This document shows, piece after piece, positions 1 through 13,341 of a stretch of DNA of 64,000 nt. A program made the position numbers and the translations under genes. Source of the stretch: Streptomyces sp. AP-93 (GTDB lineage: Bacteria > Actinomycetota > Actinomycetes > Streptomycetales > Streptomycetaceae); the NCBI RefSeq assembly GCF_022808175.1, contig NZ_JALGBX010000002.1, positions 434,001 through 498,000 on the forward strand, read 5' to 3'. The notes beneath the pieces were generated by a model. It was not told the DNA's origin. It did no database searches and worked only from the letters and a program-made list of their open reading frames with translations. Every line of letters starts with the position of its first letter. Position 1 is the stretch's first letter.

Positions 1-215
1 AGCTCGGGTACGGCGATGAAGACGACGGACAGACCCAGGTTCGCGGCCAGCAGGTACACCATGAAGCCCAGGGCCACGCCGCCGAGGGAGGTGACCCCGG
101 CGCGCTTGCCCTGCGTGATGCTGCGCGAGACGAGATAGATCATGTTCGGGCCGGGGGTGAGCACCATCCCGAGAGCCACCACCATCACGCCGAGAACCCC
201 GCTCAGTTCAACCAT
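1..215 (-). CDS. LysE/RhtB-type amino-acid exporter, N-terminal part
   Basis: Only the first ~71 codons are in the window; the rest lies left of base 1. The protein starts MVELSGVLGVMVVALG and continues with the family hallmark LTPGPNMIYLVSRSI, then GKRAGVTSLGGVALGF and a second hydrophobic helix. This matches LysE/RhtB exporters, six-helix inner-membrane proteins that pump out amino acids or analogues. The ATG at 215 is preceded by a weak GAGGGTTTCC. It diverges from a MocR-type regulator across 149 bases with strong dyads (251-322), so it is the likely target of that regulator. The substrate cannot be told from this fragment. Confidence 0.85.
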   Translation of the reverse strand, partial: MVELSGVLGVMVVALGMVLTPGPNMIYLVSRSITQGKRAGVTSLGGVALGFMVYLLAANLGLSVVFIAVPE

Positions 216-250
216 GGAAACCCTCATTCGATGCCGTGTTCTCCGACCAG

Positions 251-322
251 GCTCGGAGCAATGCTCGGATCATATTGCTCCGAGCACACCGAGGCAATCC
301 TCAATATTGCACTCGGTGCAAT
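251..322. promoter_or_regulatory. Divergent operator of the MocR regulator / LysE exporter pair
   Basis: A perfect 12-bp inverted repeat, GCTCGGAGCAAT (251-262) and ATTGCTCCGAGC (274-285), sits in the divergent gap. The half-site CTCGGTGCAAT recurs at 312-322 within a second perfect dyad, ATTGCAC-TCG-GTGCAAT (306-322). The arrangement of one direct and one inverted copy of CTCGGWGCAAT is the kind of site MocR/GntR regulators bind. The stretch is AT-rich compared with its surroundings. Binding by the neighbouring regulator is inference. Confidence 0.65.
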
Positions 323-364
323 TCTGTGATTGGATCGGGCGCAATCCAATGAGGGGAATGCGCC

Positions 365-1708
365 GTGAAGGACTACCGGAGCGTCGCCGACGCGGTGGCC
401 GACCAGATCCGGACCGGAATCCTCCGGCCTGGCGACCAACTGCCCCCGCAGCGCGAGTTCGCCCAGCAGTACGGCATCGCCGGCTCCACCGCCGCCCGCG
501 TCTACCGCGAGCTCGCCCGCCGGGGCCTCACGCTCGGCGAAGTGGGCCGTGGCACCTTCGTCCGCGCGGAGTCGTCCCACGTCCCCGCCGCCCCCGCACT
601 CACCGAACCCGCCGGCAGCCGGATCGACCTGGAACTCAATTACCCGGTGGTGCCCGAGCAGACGGCGCTGCTGGCCGAGGGCCTCGCCGGGCTGATGCGG
701 CCCGACGTCCTCGGGGACGCGCTGCGGCCGATCGGCGCCGCCGGCCTCCCGGCCTTCCGGGAGTCGGCCGCCGACCTGCTGGCCCGCGGCGGCTGGCGCC
801 CCGAACCGGAGCGGGTGCTCTTCGCCGGCAACGGCCGCCAGGCCATCGCGGCCGTCATCACCGCCCTGGTGCCGCCGGGCGGCCGGCTCGGGGTCGAGGC
901 GCTGACCTATCCCATCGTCAAGGCCGTCGCGGCCCGGCTCGGCATCACTCTCGTGCCGCTGGCCATGGACGGTTCCGGGCTGATCCCCGAGGCCGTCGAG
1001 GAGGCCCACCGCAACGGGCCGCTGAATGCCGTGTACGTACAGCCCACTCTGCACAACCCGCTCTCGCTCACCATGCCCCCGGAGCGCGTGGCCCGGCTGG
1101 CCGAGGTACTGCTGCGGCTGGGGATCCCCGCGATCGAGGACACCGTCTGGGCCTTCCTCCGCGACGAACTGCCCCCGCTCGCCGCGCTGGCCCCCGAGGG
1201 CACCGTTCTCGTCGACAGCCTGTCCAAGCGCATCGCGCCCGGGCTGACCCTCGGGTTCGTGGTGGCCCCCGGCTCCCTGACGGGCGACCTCGGTACGTCG
1301 CTGCGCTCGGGCGGCTGGACCCCCATGCGGTTCGCCCTGGAGTCCGCCCACCGCTGGCAGCAGGACGGCGCCGTGCAGGCGCTCGTCAAGGCCAAGCAGC
1401 GGGAAGCCGCCGTACGGCAGGAGCTCGCGGCCCGCCATCTCGCCGGTTTCGAGGTGCAGAGCGACCCGTGCTCGTTCCACTGCTGGTGGCAGCTGCCCCG
1501 CCCGTGGCGCGCGGACACCTTCGTCGCGGCCGCCGCGCGCCACGGCATCGGAGTGGCTCCCGCCGCCGCGTTCGCCGTCGGCCGCAACAACGCCCCCAAC
1601 GCGATCCGTCTGGGGCTCGCCTCCCCGCACGCCGACGTCCTCACCCAGGCCCTGGACACCCTGGCCGAGATCGCCCGCTCCGCCCCGGACGACCTCGTCA
1701 CCGACTGA
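365..1708 (+). CDS. MocR-type transcriptional regulator (GntR HTH + class I aminotransferase domain)
   Basis: 447 aa, the usual MocR/PdxR length. Residues ~1-70 form a GntR winged helix (GILRPGDQLPPQREFAQQYG, then STAARVYRELARRGL and GRGTFV). Residues ~90-440 are a fold-type I aminotransferase domain with the PLP lysine in SLSKRIAPG (K288). Such proteins sense PLP or an amino acid through the aminotransferase domain and act as activators or repressors rather than enzymes. The GTG start directly opens the GntR domain (MKDYRSVADAVADQI). The divergent LysE-type exporter and the dyads at 251-322 suggest local control. An 8-bp repeat begins at the stop codon (see 1705-1736). Effector unknown. Confidence 0.88.
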   Translation: MKDYRSVADAVADQIRTGILRPGDQLPPQREFAQQYGIAGSTAARVYRELARRGLTLGEVGRGTFVRAESSHVPAAPALTEPAGSRIDLELNYPVVPEQTALLAEGLAGLMRPDVLGDALRPIGAAGLPAFRESAADLLARGGWRPEPERVLFAGNGRQAIAAVITALVPPGGRLGVEALTYPIVKAVAARLGITLVPLAMDGSGLIPEAVEEAHRNGPLNAVYVQPTLHNPLSLTMPPERVARLAEVLLRLGIPAIEDTVWAFLRDELPPLAALAPEGTVLVDSLSKRIAPGLTLGFVVAPGSLTGDLGTSLRSGGWTPMRFALESAHRWQQDGAVQALVKAKQREAAVRQELAARHLAGFEVQSDPCSFHCWWQLPRPWRADTFVAAAARHGIGVAPAAAFAVGRNNAPNAIRLGLASPHADVLTQALDTLAEIARSAPDDLVTD

Positions 1709-1736
1709 CCGGCTGACCGACTGACCGGCTGACCGG
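1705..1736 (+). repeat. Four 8-bp repeats CTGACCGR starting at a stop codon
   Basis: CTGACCGG, CTGACCGA, CTGACCGG, CTGACCGG follow one another without gaps. The first contains the TGA stop of the MocR-type gene. Because 8 is not divisible by 3, successive units place TGA in all three frames. Confidence 0.85.
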
Positions 1737-1750
1737 CTCCGGACGACGAA

Positions 1751-1793
1751 AAATGCCCCCCGACACTGCGTTTCCGCAGGTCAGAGGGCATTT
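1751..1793 (-). terminator. Terminator of tRNA-Ala
   Basis: AAATGCCC (1751-1758) pairs with GGGCATTT (1786-1793), with an inner CTGCG/CGCAG stem. Read leftward the stem is followed by a short T run. It lies just downstream of the tRNA and also faces the 3' end of the MocR-type gene, so it could act in both directions. Confidence 0.7.
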
Positions 1794-1799
1794 CTATTG

Positions 1800-1872
1800 T
1801 GGAGCCTAGGAGATTCGAACTCCTGACATCTGCCTTGCAAAGGCAGCGCTCTACCAACTGAGCTAAGGCCCC
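1800..1872 (-). tRNA. tRNA-Ala, anticodon UGC
   Basis: Cloverleaf on the minus strand, 73 nt: acceptor GGGGCCT paired with AGGCTCC plus discriminator A, D arm GCTC/GAGC, anticodon stem CTGCC/GGCAG around loop TTTGCAA (anticodon TGC), T arm AGGAG-TTCGAAT-CTCCT. The 3' CCA is not encoded, so it depends on the CCA-adding enzyme, a gene present at 34966-36432. It stands alone with its own terminator. Confidence 0.97.
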
Positions 1873-2031
1873 GGATGCGGGCACGGCCGTGCTCCGGGAG
1901 GGAGTGACCGTTCCGTAGGACAGAGTACCGGGTGTACCCCCTCATCCCGCAAAATGATAGGGACTCCCGCCCCGCGACCACTCTCCGTAAGATGCTCGCG
2001 AGGTTCGCACCAGCGAAGGGGAGTAGTAAGA

Positions 2032-2583
2032 GTGGACGCAGTACAGCAAGAGGCGACCGCCAGAGCCAGGGAACTCCAGCGGAGTTGGTACGGGGAGCCG
2101 CTCGGCGCGCTCTTCCGCCGGCTCATAGATGACCTCGGTTTGAACCAGGCCCGCCTCGCTGCCGTCCTCGGGCTGTCGGCGCCGATGCTGTCCCAGCTGA
2201 TGAGCGGCCAGCGGGCCAAGATCGGAAACCCCGCCGTGGTCCAGCGGGTTCAGGCCCTCCAGGACCTCGCCGGCCAGGTGGCCGACGGGAGCGTCAGCGC
2301 GGGAGAGGCCACCGACCGGATGGACGAGATCAAGAAGACCCAGGGAGGTTCCGTCCTCAGCAACAGCACCAGCCAGGCCGCCACCGGTTCCGGCGCACCC
2401 ACCGTCAAGCGCGTCGTGCGCGAGATCCAGTCGCTGCTGCGCTCGGTCTCCGCCGCCGGCGACATCATCGACGCGGCGGACACCCTCGCCCCGACCCACC
2501 CGGAACTGGCAGAGTTCCTCCGGGTGTACGGAGCGGGCCGCACCTCCGACGCCGTCGCGCACTACGAGGCGCATCAGAACTGA
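2032..2583 (+). CDS. Helix-turn-helix DNA-binding protein upstream of a Ser/Thr kinase
   Basis: 183 aa from the GTG at 2032, chosen because AAGGGGAGTAG lies just upstream; the open frame extends further back to 1954. Residues ~30-75 form a lambda-repressor/XRE-like HTH (LGLNQARLAAVLGLSAPMLS, then QLMSGQRAKIGNP). A polar linker rich in S and T and a C-terminal helical segment (LAPTHPELAEFLRVYGAGR) follow. It lacks a recognisable effector domain. The kinase gene begins 59 bases downstream on the same strand, so the pair is probably co-transcribed and the regulator may be a kinase substrate; that link is inference. Binding targets unknown. Confidence 0.8.
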   Translation: MDAVQQEATARARELQRSWYGEPLGALFRRLIDDLGLNQARLAAVLGLSAPMLSQLMSGQRAKIGNPAVVQRVQALQDLAGQVADGSVSAGEATDRMDEIKKTQGGSVLSNSTSQAATGSGAPTVKRVVREIQSLLRSVSAAGDIIDAADTLAPTHPELAEFLRVYGAGRTSDAVAHYEAHQN

Positions 2584-2642
2584 CACGCGACGATCGCGAA
2601 GCACGCGACGGACACAGCTGACGACGGGGGACGGGCGCAGCA

Positions 2643-3857
2643 ATGGGTGAGATCTTCGCCGGCCGGTACGAACTGATCGACCCGATCGGACGTGGCGGCG
2701 CAGGCGCCGTATGGCGTGCCTGGGACCACCGGCGCCGCCGTTACGTCGCAGCGAAGGTCCTCCTGCAGAGCGATGCCCACACCCTGCTGCGGTTCGTCCG
2801 CGAGCAGGCGCTGCGGATCGATCACCCGCACGTACTGGCCCCGGCCAGCTGGGCGGCGGACGACGACAAGGTCCTCTTCACCATGGACCTCGTCGCCGGC
2901 GGATCCCTCGCCCATGTGATCGGGGACTACGGGGCCCTGCCGCCCCGGTTCGTGTGCACCCTGCTCGACCAGCTCCTGTCGGGGCTGGCGGCGGTGCACG
3001 CGGAGGGTGTCGTCCACCGCGACATCAAACCGGCCAACATCCTGATGGAGGCCACTGGAACCGGGCGGCCGCACCTGCGGCTGTCCGACTTCGGCATCGC
3101 CATGCGCAAGGGCGAGCCCCGGCTGACCGAGACCGCCTACGTGGTCGGCACGCCGGGCTATCTCGCGCCCGAACAACTCCTCGGCTCCGAACCTGACTTC
3201 ACCGCAGACCTGTTCGCCGTCGGACTGGTCGGCCTCTATCTCCTCCAGGGTGCCAAGCCCGACTCCCAGGCCCTCGTGGAGCAGTTCTTCACCCACGGCA
3301 CCCCCGATGCCCCCCAGGGCGTTCCCGCGCCGCTGTGGGACGTCCTGGCCGCCCTGCTCCAGCCGGACCCCCGGAGCAGGTTCCAGACGGCCACCGGGGC
3401 GCGCAGGGCCCTCGCCGAGGCCGTGGAACTGCTGCCGCCGCCCGGCCCGGACGGGGATCCGGTCGAGGTGTTCGACCAACTGGGCCCGGTGCCGACCGGT
3501 TTCACGCCCCGGGCACTCCAGGAACCCGCGTACGAGACCCCGCCGACGGCACCGACCACCGTGCCCGCGCAGCCAGCCGACGCCCCCACGCCCGTCACCG
3601 CTCCCCTCGGCGTGTTCGGTCCCTCGGAGACGGGCAGCTTCCACCTCCCGCCGCCCCTGGCCGCCGTCGGCCCGACTCCGCAGACGCAGCCGCAGCCGCA
3701 GACGGCCCCGCATCCGTACGCGCAGCCGCAGCCGGCTCCTCCCGCCGTACCCCGCGCGACCACCCTCGCGCCCCCGCCCGCGAAGGTCACCGCCGGGATC
3801 CTGCTCGCCGCCGTACTGTGCTTCGCCGTCGGCATCTGGGCCCTGACCCAGATCTAG
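2643..3857 (+). CDS. Membrane-anchored Ser/Thr protein kinase
   Basis: 404 aa. Residues ~8-265 are a Hanks-type kinase: P-loop IGRGGAGAVW (15-24), ATP lysine in AAKVL (K38), catalytic HRDIKPANIL (125-134), metal-binding DFG (149-151), and PGYLAPEQ activation-segment end. All catalytic residues are present, so it should be active. Residues ~290-375 are a Pro/Ala/Gln-rich linker (repeated QPQPQ) and the protein ends in one membrane helix (AGILLAAVLCFAVGIWALTQ) with almost nothing outside. There are no PASTA or other sensor repeats, so it is a cytoplasmic kinase tethered by its tail. It is probably co-transcribed with the HTH gene upstream and converges on the gene at 3868 with only 10 bases between stops. 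Confidence 0.9.
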   Translation: MGEIFAGRYELIDPIGRGGAGAVWRAWDHRRRRYVAAKVLLQSDAHTLLRFVREQALRIDHPHVLAPASWAADDDKVLFTMDLVAGGSLAHVIGDYGALPPRFVCTLLDQLLSGLAAVHAEGVVHRDIKPANILMEATGTGRPHLRLSDFGIAMRKGEPRLTETAYVVGTPGYLAPEQLLGSEPDFTADLFAVGLVGLYLLQGAKPDSQALVEQFFTHGTPDAPQGVPAPLWDVLAALLQPDPRSRFQTATGARRALAEAVELLPPPGPDGDPVEVFDQLGPVPTGFTPRALQEPAYETPPTAPTTVPAQPADAPTPVTAPLGVFGPSETGSFHLPPPLAAVGPTPQTQPQPQTAPHPYAQPQPAPPAVPRATTLAPPPAKVTAGILLAAVLCFAVGIWALTQI

Positions 3858-3867
3858 GGCGCCCGTC

Positions 3868-5184
3868 CTAGGCGGAACGCCGCCGGGCCAGCAGGATCCA
3901 ACCGCCCAGGACGAGCAGCAGCAGCGTCCCCATGCCGAAGCCGGCGCTCGCGACCACCCTCATCACCGACCGGTTCGCGGCGGCGGCATCGGCCTCCACG
4001 GCCGTGGTGCCGTCCTTGGCCGCCGTACGGTCCTCGGCCCCCACCCCGAACCCCGCGGCCGCGAGGTCCTCCGCGTAGGCCGGGGCCTTGCCCGGATCGC
4101 CGATGATCTGTGTGCGCAGGGTCAGCGGGACGGGAACCGCTTCCTGGGTGAAATCCCCGACCTTCCCCGCCATGGTCACCGCGACGTAGTACCAGCCGGC
4201 CACCCGGACCGAGCCGACCTTCCGGTCGGAGGCGAAGCGGTTCTCGTAGGCCACCGGCGGTGTCCGCGGCAGGGTGAGCCCCGCCTGCTTCCCGTCGTAC
4301 GAGGCGTCCTCGCCGTCGATCAGGGACCGGTACGGGCTGTACAGCGCGACGGAGAGCCCGGGCGAGGCGTACCCGGAGTCCTTCGTCAGCGTGCCGGCGG
4401 AGAGCTCGGCCGCGAGGCCCAGCTGCTGCCCCCAGTCGAGCGGCACCCGGTAGAAGAGGGTCTGGCCGGGCCGCAGCGCGTCGCTCCAGACTCCGCTGCC
4501 CAGCGCCCGTGCGTCGTTGAAGCCGGTGCCGCCGGAGCGCGGAGCCGCGTCGCTGCCGGGCAGGGTCGGGGAGGCGGAGGGCCAGACGCTGGGGGCGGCG
4601 ACGGGCGCGTTGCTGCCTCCGAGCTTCGGTTCGCGCTGGACCCGCAGTTCCAGGGGCCAGGCCGCCCGGTCCCCGTCCTTGGCCGTCTCGCGCGTGACCT
4701 TGACGTAGTAGGTGCCGCCCGTCTGACAGCCGGCGTCCTCCTGCATCACGCGGGCTCCCACGGCGCTGAGGGGCACTGGGTCGTAACCGAAGTCCGCTCG
4801 CCCCGGGCCGCTCATGCAGGAGCGGTTCTCGATGGTGAGGACGTCCACCGTCAGGCCGTCGCTGTAGCTGACCTTGGCGCTGCCCGGGGGCTGGAGCACG
4901 GCGGAGACGTACACGGTCGAACTGTCGTCGAGGTTGAGCCGGTAGTACCGCTCCCCCGGCGCCATCGAGTCCTTGTAGACCGCGCCGGCCTTCAGCTCCG
5001 GGGCCCCGGCCGTGGAGGGCTTCCCCGCCACCGCCTGCGCCCCGTCCGCGCCGCGGTAGGCGGGCACCGGCTGCGGCGTCCCCGCCGCGGCCGCGGCCCC
5101 CGGCAGCGCCGCGACCAGCCCGAGGGCGGCCAGGGCGGCCAGCGCCGCCGCAGCGGTCGTCCGTACCCGACGTACCCCACCCAT
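3868..5184 (-). CDS. Exported C-terminally anchored protein of unknown function
   Basis: About 438 aa from the ATG at 5184; a GTG three codons upstream (5193) is equally close to GGGGTGGG, and the frame stays open to 5259. A signal peptide is clear: basic RRVRTT, then a long Ala/Leu core ending AALPGAAAAAG. The mature part has no domain I can name; it is rich in G, P, S and Y and contains C(x)n cysteines at MSGPG- and DAGCQTGG-like positions that may pair outside the cell. The C-terminus is one membrane helix (GFGMGTLLLLVLGGWILLA) followed by RRRSA, giving a type I membrane topology without LPxTG. Similar Streptomyces proteins are annotated as hypothetical. It converges on the kinase gene, so a functional link is only a guess. 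Confidence 0.75.
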   Translation of the reverse strand: MGGVRRVRTTAAAALAALAALGLVAALPGAAAAAGTPQPVPAYRGADGAQAVAGKPSTAGAPELKAGAVYKDSMAPGERYYRLNLDDSSTVYVSAVLQPPGSAKVSYSDGLTVDVLTIENRSCMSGPGRADFGYDPVPLSAVGARVMQEDAGCQTGGTYYVKVTRETAKDGDRAAWPLELRVQREPKLGGSNAPVAAPSVWPSASPTLPGSDAAPRSGGTGFNDARALGSGVWSDALRPGQTLFYRVPLDWGQQLGLAAELSAGTLTKDSGYASPGLSVALYSPYRSLIDGEDASYDGKQAGLTLPRTPPVAYENRFASDRKVGSVRVAGWYYVAVTMAGKVGDFTQEAVPVPLTLRTQIIGDPGKAPAYAEDLAAAGFGVGAEDRTAAKDGTTAVEADAAAANRSVMRVVASAGFGMGTLLLLVLGGWILLARRRSA

Positions 5185-5261
5185 CACACGCACCCACCCC
5201 GAGTTTGCCAGCGCAAGCAAGTTCTTTGCATATCGCAATAATTCGTCACAGAGCAGCACAA

Positions 5262-5289
5262 AGCCCCGACCGCAGCGGCAGTCGGGGCT
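5262..5289 (-). terminator. Terminator after the DLW-39 gene
   Basis: AGCCCCGAC (5262-5270) pairs with GTCGGGGCT (5281-5289) around a 10-base loop. It lies 19 bases past the stop of the DLW-39 gene on the minus strand, followed by TTTGTGC. Confidence 0.7.
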
Positions 5290-5308
5290 CTGGGATCAAC
5301 CTCGGGTC

Positions 5309-5443
5309 TCACACACCGGAACCAGAAGGCACGGAGTCGGTTGCCTCCGTCCACAGGTCCTGCTCGGCGCGGTCCGCCTGGATCTGGCGGTACACGAGGA
5401 GCCCGCCGATGGCGGCCAGTGCGACCAGGAGCAGCTTCTTCAC
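5309..5443 (-). CDS. DLW-39 family mini-protein
   Basis: 44 aa from the GTG at 5443 (GACGAGG upstream); the frame remains open to 5497. The protein is MKKLLLVALAAIGGLLVYRQ followed by IQADRAEQDLWTEATDSVPS. It has one N-terminal membrane helix and the family-defining D-L-W motif. This short family is conserved across Actinobacteria, usually near gyrA, and its function is not known. It lies between tRNA-Ile and the anchored protein gene, with its own terminator. Confidence 0.85.
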   Translation of the reverse strand: MKKLLLVALAAIGGLLVYRQIQADRAEQDLWTEATDSVPSGSGV

Positions 5444-5549
5444 CGCGCGACCTCGTCTTTCGTTGACGTAGGAGACTTCTGGCGCCCAACAATACACACC
5501 GACCGATACCGATCGGTGACCTGTTCCTCCACCAACTGGCCCAACGACA

Positions 5550-5580
5550 AAGACCCCCAGGCCATGGGCCTGGGGGTCTT
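5550..5580 (-). terminator. Terminator of tRNA-Ile
   Basis: A 14-bp perfect stem, AAGACCCCCAGGCC (5550-5563) with GGCCTGGGGGTCTT (5567-5580), loop ATG, then TTGTCG on the minus strand, nine bases past the tRNA 3' end. Confidence 0.85.
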
Positions 5581-5588
5581 CGACACTG

Positions 5589-5662
5589 TGGGGCTAACAG
5601 GATTTGAACCTGTGGCCTCATCCTTATCAGGGATGCGCTCTAACCAACTGAGCTATAGCCCC
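5589..5662 (-). tRNA. tRNA-Ile, anticodon GAU
   Basis: 74-nt cloverleaf on the minus strand: acceptor GGGGCTA with TAGCCCC and discriminator A, D arm GCTC/GAGC, anticodon stem CATCC/GGATG around CTGATAA (anticodon GAT), T arm ACAGG-TTCAAAT-CCTGT. CCA is not encoded. It follows gyrA and the DUF3566 gene, a common position for this tRNA in Actinobacteria. Confidence 0.97.
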
Positions 5663-5768
5663 ATCCGCGCTGCGCGCTGACTTCTGAAGGTTAGCGCACA
5701 GACCCGGTGACTCCAAAATCGATGGCGGCGGCCCGTCTGCGCAGGTCATCCGCCCCGTCCTCGGAGGC

Positions 5769-6410
5769 CTACTCGTCCTCGGCGAGCGTCAGCTCCACAC
5801 CGCCGACGAAGCCCGCCGACAGGTTGTAGATGAACGCGCCCAGAGTCGCCAGCGCCGTCATGAGCACCACGTCGATGACCGAGATCACCGACGTGAAGAT
5901 CAGAACGCGCGGCAGCGACAGGAAGCTCTGGAGGTCGAAGCCGTTGCTCTCGTTCGAGCCGGTCGCCTCACTGATGGTGCCGCCGACGCTGGAGAAGATG
6001 CCCATGGCGTCCATGACCATCCACAGCACCACCGACGCCACGATCGTGCAGACGCCCAGCGCGATCGACAGCAGGAAGCTGACCTTCATCACCGACCAGG
6101 GGTCGGCCTTGGCCACCCGGAGCCGCGCCTTGCGCGTCCTGGGTGCCATACGGGCCCCCGTGCGCGGCTTGCGCTGCGCACCGGGGTCGCCCGCCCCCCG
6201 CGGCGCCCCGGGGCCCTGGGGCACCGAGTACGCCTGCGGCGGGTGGTACGGCGGCTGAGGGCCGGCCCCGGCCCCGGCCTGAGTCTGAGGCGACTGAGGC
6301 GACTGCGGTCCTCGGGTGTCCGTCACGGTTCCCCCCTGAGAGTCCGCGGCGGGGCCACGAGCACCGTTCGCTCCAGTGTTGGCCGGTCCGGCGCCCGTGG
6401 CTCCGCTCAC
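5769..6410 (-). CDS. DUF3566 membrane protein downstream of gyrA
   Basis: 213 aa. The first ~95 residues are a disordered region rich in G, P, Q and S ending in basic RMAPRTRKARLRVAKADPWS. The rest is the DUF3566 domain with two membrane helices (KVSFLLSIALGVCTIVASVV and VISVIDVVLMTALATLGAF) and an acidic tail ending AEDE. The GTG start at 6410 lies two bases after the gyrA stop, so the two are translationally coupled. The domain is almost always found beside gyrA in Actinobacteria; its role is unknown. The gyrase link is positional, not shown by sequence. Confidence 0.9.
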   Translation of the reverse strand: MSGATGAGPANTGANGARGPAADSQGGTVTDTRGPQSPQSPQTQAGAGAGPQPPYHPPQAYSVPQGPGAPRGAGDPGAQRKPRTGARMAPRTRKARLRVAKADPWSVMKVSFLLSIALGVCTIVASVVLWMVMDAMGIFSSVGGTISEATGSNESNGFDLQSFLSLPRVLIFTSVISVIDVVLMTALATLGAFIYNLSAGFVGGVELTLAEDE

Positions 6411-6412
6411 GC

Positions 6413-9028
<2,616 letters not shown>

Positions 9029-9068
9029 TGCTGGTCAAAGGTCCTTTCAGGCGGTCAGCTGAGCCGAC

Positions 9069-11560
<2,492 letters not shown>

Positions 11561-12106
11561 TCACCCGTAGGTGTCCCCCGGGCCGGTGCTCCCCGGCGCC
11601 CGCCAGGGGCCGTACCGCTTCGGACCGCCGCCGGGGCCGTGGACCTTGATCAGCCGGACGGTGCCCTGCCCGAGGTCCGCGTTGAGCCGGGCCACCAGCT
11701 GCGGAGCCAGCAGCTTCAGCTGCGCCGCCCACGCCGAGGAATCGCAGCGCACCACCAGCTCGCGGTCCTCGTACCGGTCGGGCACGCAGTGCGTCGCGAT
11801 GTCCTGGCCGACGATCTCCGGCCAGCGCTCCATCACGCCCGCCACCGCCATCGGCATCTCCCAGCCGCGCTCCGTGCGCAGCCGGTCCAGCGCCGCCATC
11901 AGCGGCATCGGGTCCCGGCCGTCCGCGCGGGCGCCCGAGCGCAGGCCCGGCTGGTGGCGGCCCTTCTTGTGCTGCGCCGCGTTGCCGCGGGCCCGCGCCT
12001 GCTCGCGCGCCGCCGCCAGCGCCTGGCGCGCCAGGTCCACGCCGGAGGGTTCGGCCGCCTTGCGCGGCGGGTCCTGCGGGGGCTGTTCCTGCTCCGTGCC
12101 GCTCAC
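11561..12106 (-). CDS. dciA: DUF721/DciA-family protein
   Basis: 181 aa from the GTG at 12106, whose GTGA overlaps the recF stop. The frame is open far upstream as the antisense of nothing real, but the overlap with recF fixes the start. The N-terminal half is charged and low-complexity ([18 protein letters not shown]). The conserved DUF721 part covers ~80-160 ([56 protein letters not shown]), a KH-like fold. DciA is the ancestral loader of the replicative helicase DnaB in bacteria without DnaC/DnaI; a DnaB gene lies at 50575. Position between recF and gyrB is conserved in Streptomyces. Confidence 0.88.
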   Translation of the reverse strand: MSGTEQEQPPQDPPRKAAEPSGVDLARQALAAAREQARARGNAAQHKKGRHQPGLRSGARADGRDPMPLMAALDRLRTERGWEMPMAVAGVMERWPEIVGQDIATHCVPDRYEDRELVVRCDSSAWAAQLKLLAPQLVARLNADLGQGTVRLIKVHGPGGGPKRYGPWRAPGSTGPGDTYG

Positions 12107-13239
12107 AGCCGGGTCACCTCCCCGCCGGACACCGCGAACCGGGTCCCGGCCAGCACCCCGGGCACGTCGTCGTCGACCGCCGCCGTCACCAGCACCTGCT
12201 CGCCCGGCGCCACCAGCTCCGCCAGCCGCTCCCGGCGCCGCGCGTCCAGCTCCGCGAACACGTCGTCGAGGATCAGCACCGGCTCGCTGCCCTCCGAGCG
12301 CAGCAGCTCGTAGGAGGCCAGCCGCAGGGCCAGTGCGTAGGACCAGGACTCGCCGTGGCTCGCGTACCCCTTGGCCGGCAGCTCCCCGAGGCGCAGCACC
12401 ACGTCGTCGCGGTGCGGGCCGACCAGGGTCACCCCGCGCTCGATCTCGCCCTTGCGCACCTCGGCCAGCGCGCCGAGGAGGACCTCGTACAGCGCCTCCC
12501 GGGTGCGGGCCTCGCCGCTGTCCACCTGCTCGCCCGCGGAGGACTTGTAGGCCGCGCCCAGCGGTCCGCCGCCGGGCGCGAGCTGCTCGTACGCCTTGTC
12601 CGCCAGCGGCAGCAGGGTCGCGAGCAGGTCGAGCCGGTGGGCCAGCAGTTCCGCGCCCGTGCGCGCCAGGTGCTGGTCCCACACGTCGAGGGTGGACAGG
12701 TCCATGGAGCGGCCGCCGTGCCGGCGGGCCATCGCCGCCGACTTCAGCAGGGTGTTGCGCTGCTTGAGCACCCGCTCGTAGTCCGAGCGGACGGCCGCCA
12801 TGCGCGGCGAGCGGGCCGTGACGAGCTCGTCGAGGAAGCGGCGCCGCTCGCCGGGATCACCCTTGACCAGGGCCAGGTCCTCGGGGGCGAACAGCACCGT
12901 GCGCACGATGCCCAGTACGTCCCGCGGCCTGACCTGCGAGGACCTGTTGATCCGGGCCCGGTTGGCGCGGCCCGGATTCAGCTCCAGCTCCACGAGCTGC
13001 TGCCGCTCGCCCTGGGTGACGGCGGCCCTGATGACGGCGCGCTCGGCGCCCATCCGCACGAGCGGGGCGTCCGCGGAGACGCGGTGGCTGCCGAGGGTCG
13101 CGAGGTAGCCGATGGCCTCGACGAGATTGGTCTTGCCCTGCCCGTTGGGGCCCACGAAAGCGGTGACGCCCGGGTCGAGGGGAACCTCGGCCCGGGCGTA
13201 CGAGCGGAAGTCGGCCAACGAGAGATGCGAAACGTGCAT
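12103..13239 (-). CDS. recF: DNA repair protein RecF
   Basis: 378 aa from the ATG at 13239, which has GGGGGAGG upstream; the ORF start at 13314 adds a Q/G-rich stretch without a ribosome site. It is an SMC-like ABC ATPase: Walker A GPNGQGKT (30-37), signature region near [14 protein letters not shown], Walker [13 protein letters not shown]. RecF with RecO and RecR loads RecA on gapped DNA. It overlaps dciA by four bases and follows gnd by 102 bases that contain DnaA-box-like sequences. Confidence 0.97.
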   Translation of the reverse strand: MHVSHLSLADFRSYARAEVPLDPGVTAFVGPNGQGKTNLVEAIGYLATLGSHRVSADAPLVRMGAERAVIRAAVTQGERQQLVELELNPGRANRARINRSSQVRPRDVLGIVRTVLFAPEDLALVKGDPGERRRFLDELVTARSPRMAAVRSDYERVLKQRNTLLKSAAMARRHGGRSMDLSTLDVWDQHLARTGAELLAHRLDLLATLLPLADKAYEQLAPGGGPLGAAYKSSAGEQVDSGEARTREALYEVLLGALAEVRKGEIERGVTLVGPHRDDVVLRLGELPAKGYASHGESWSYALALRLASYELLRSEGSEPVLILDDVFAELDARRRERLAELVAPGEQVLVTAAVDDDVPGVLAGTRFAVSGGEVTRL

Positions 13240-13341
13240 ACGGCGCCGACCTCCCCCGGCTTCCTGCTGCTCTGCCGTGCTCCGCTCCACAGGCTGTGGG
13301 CCTGCGACCTGCAAGCTGTGGACCTGTGGAGCGGTTGTGGA

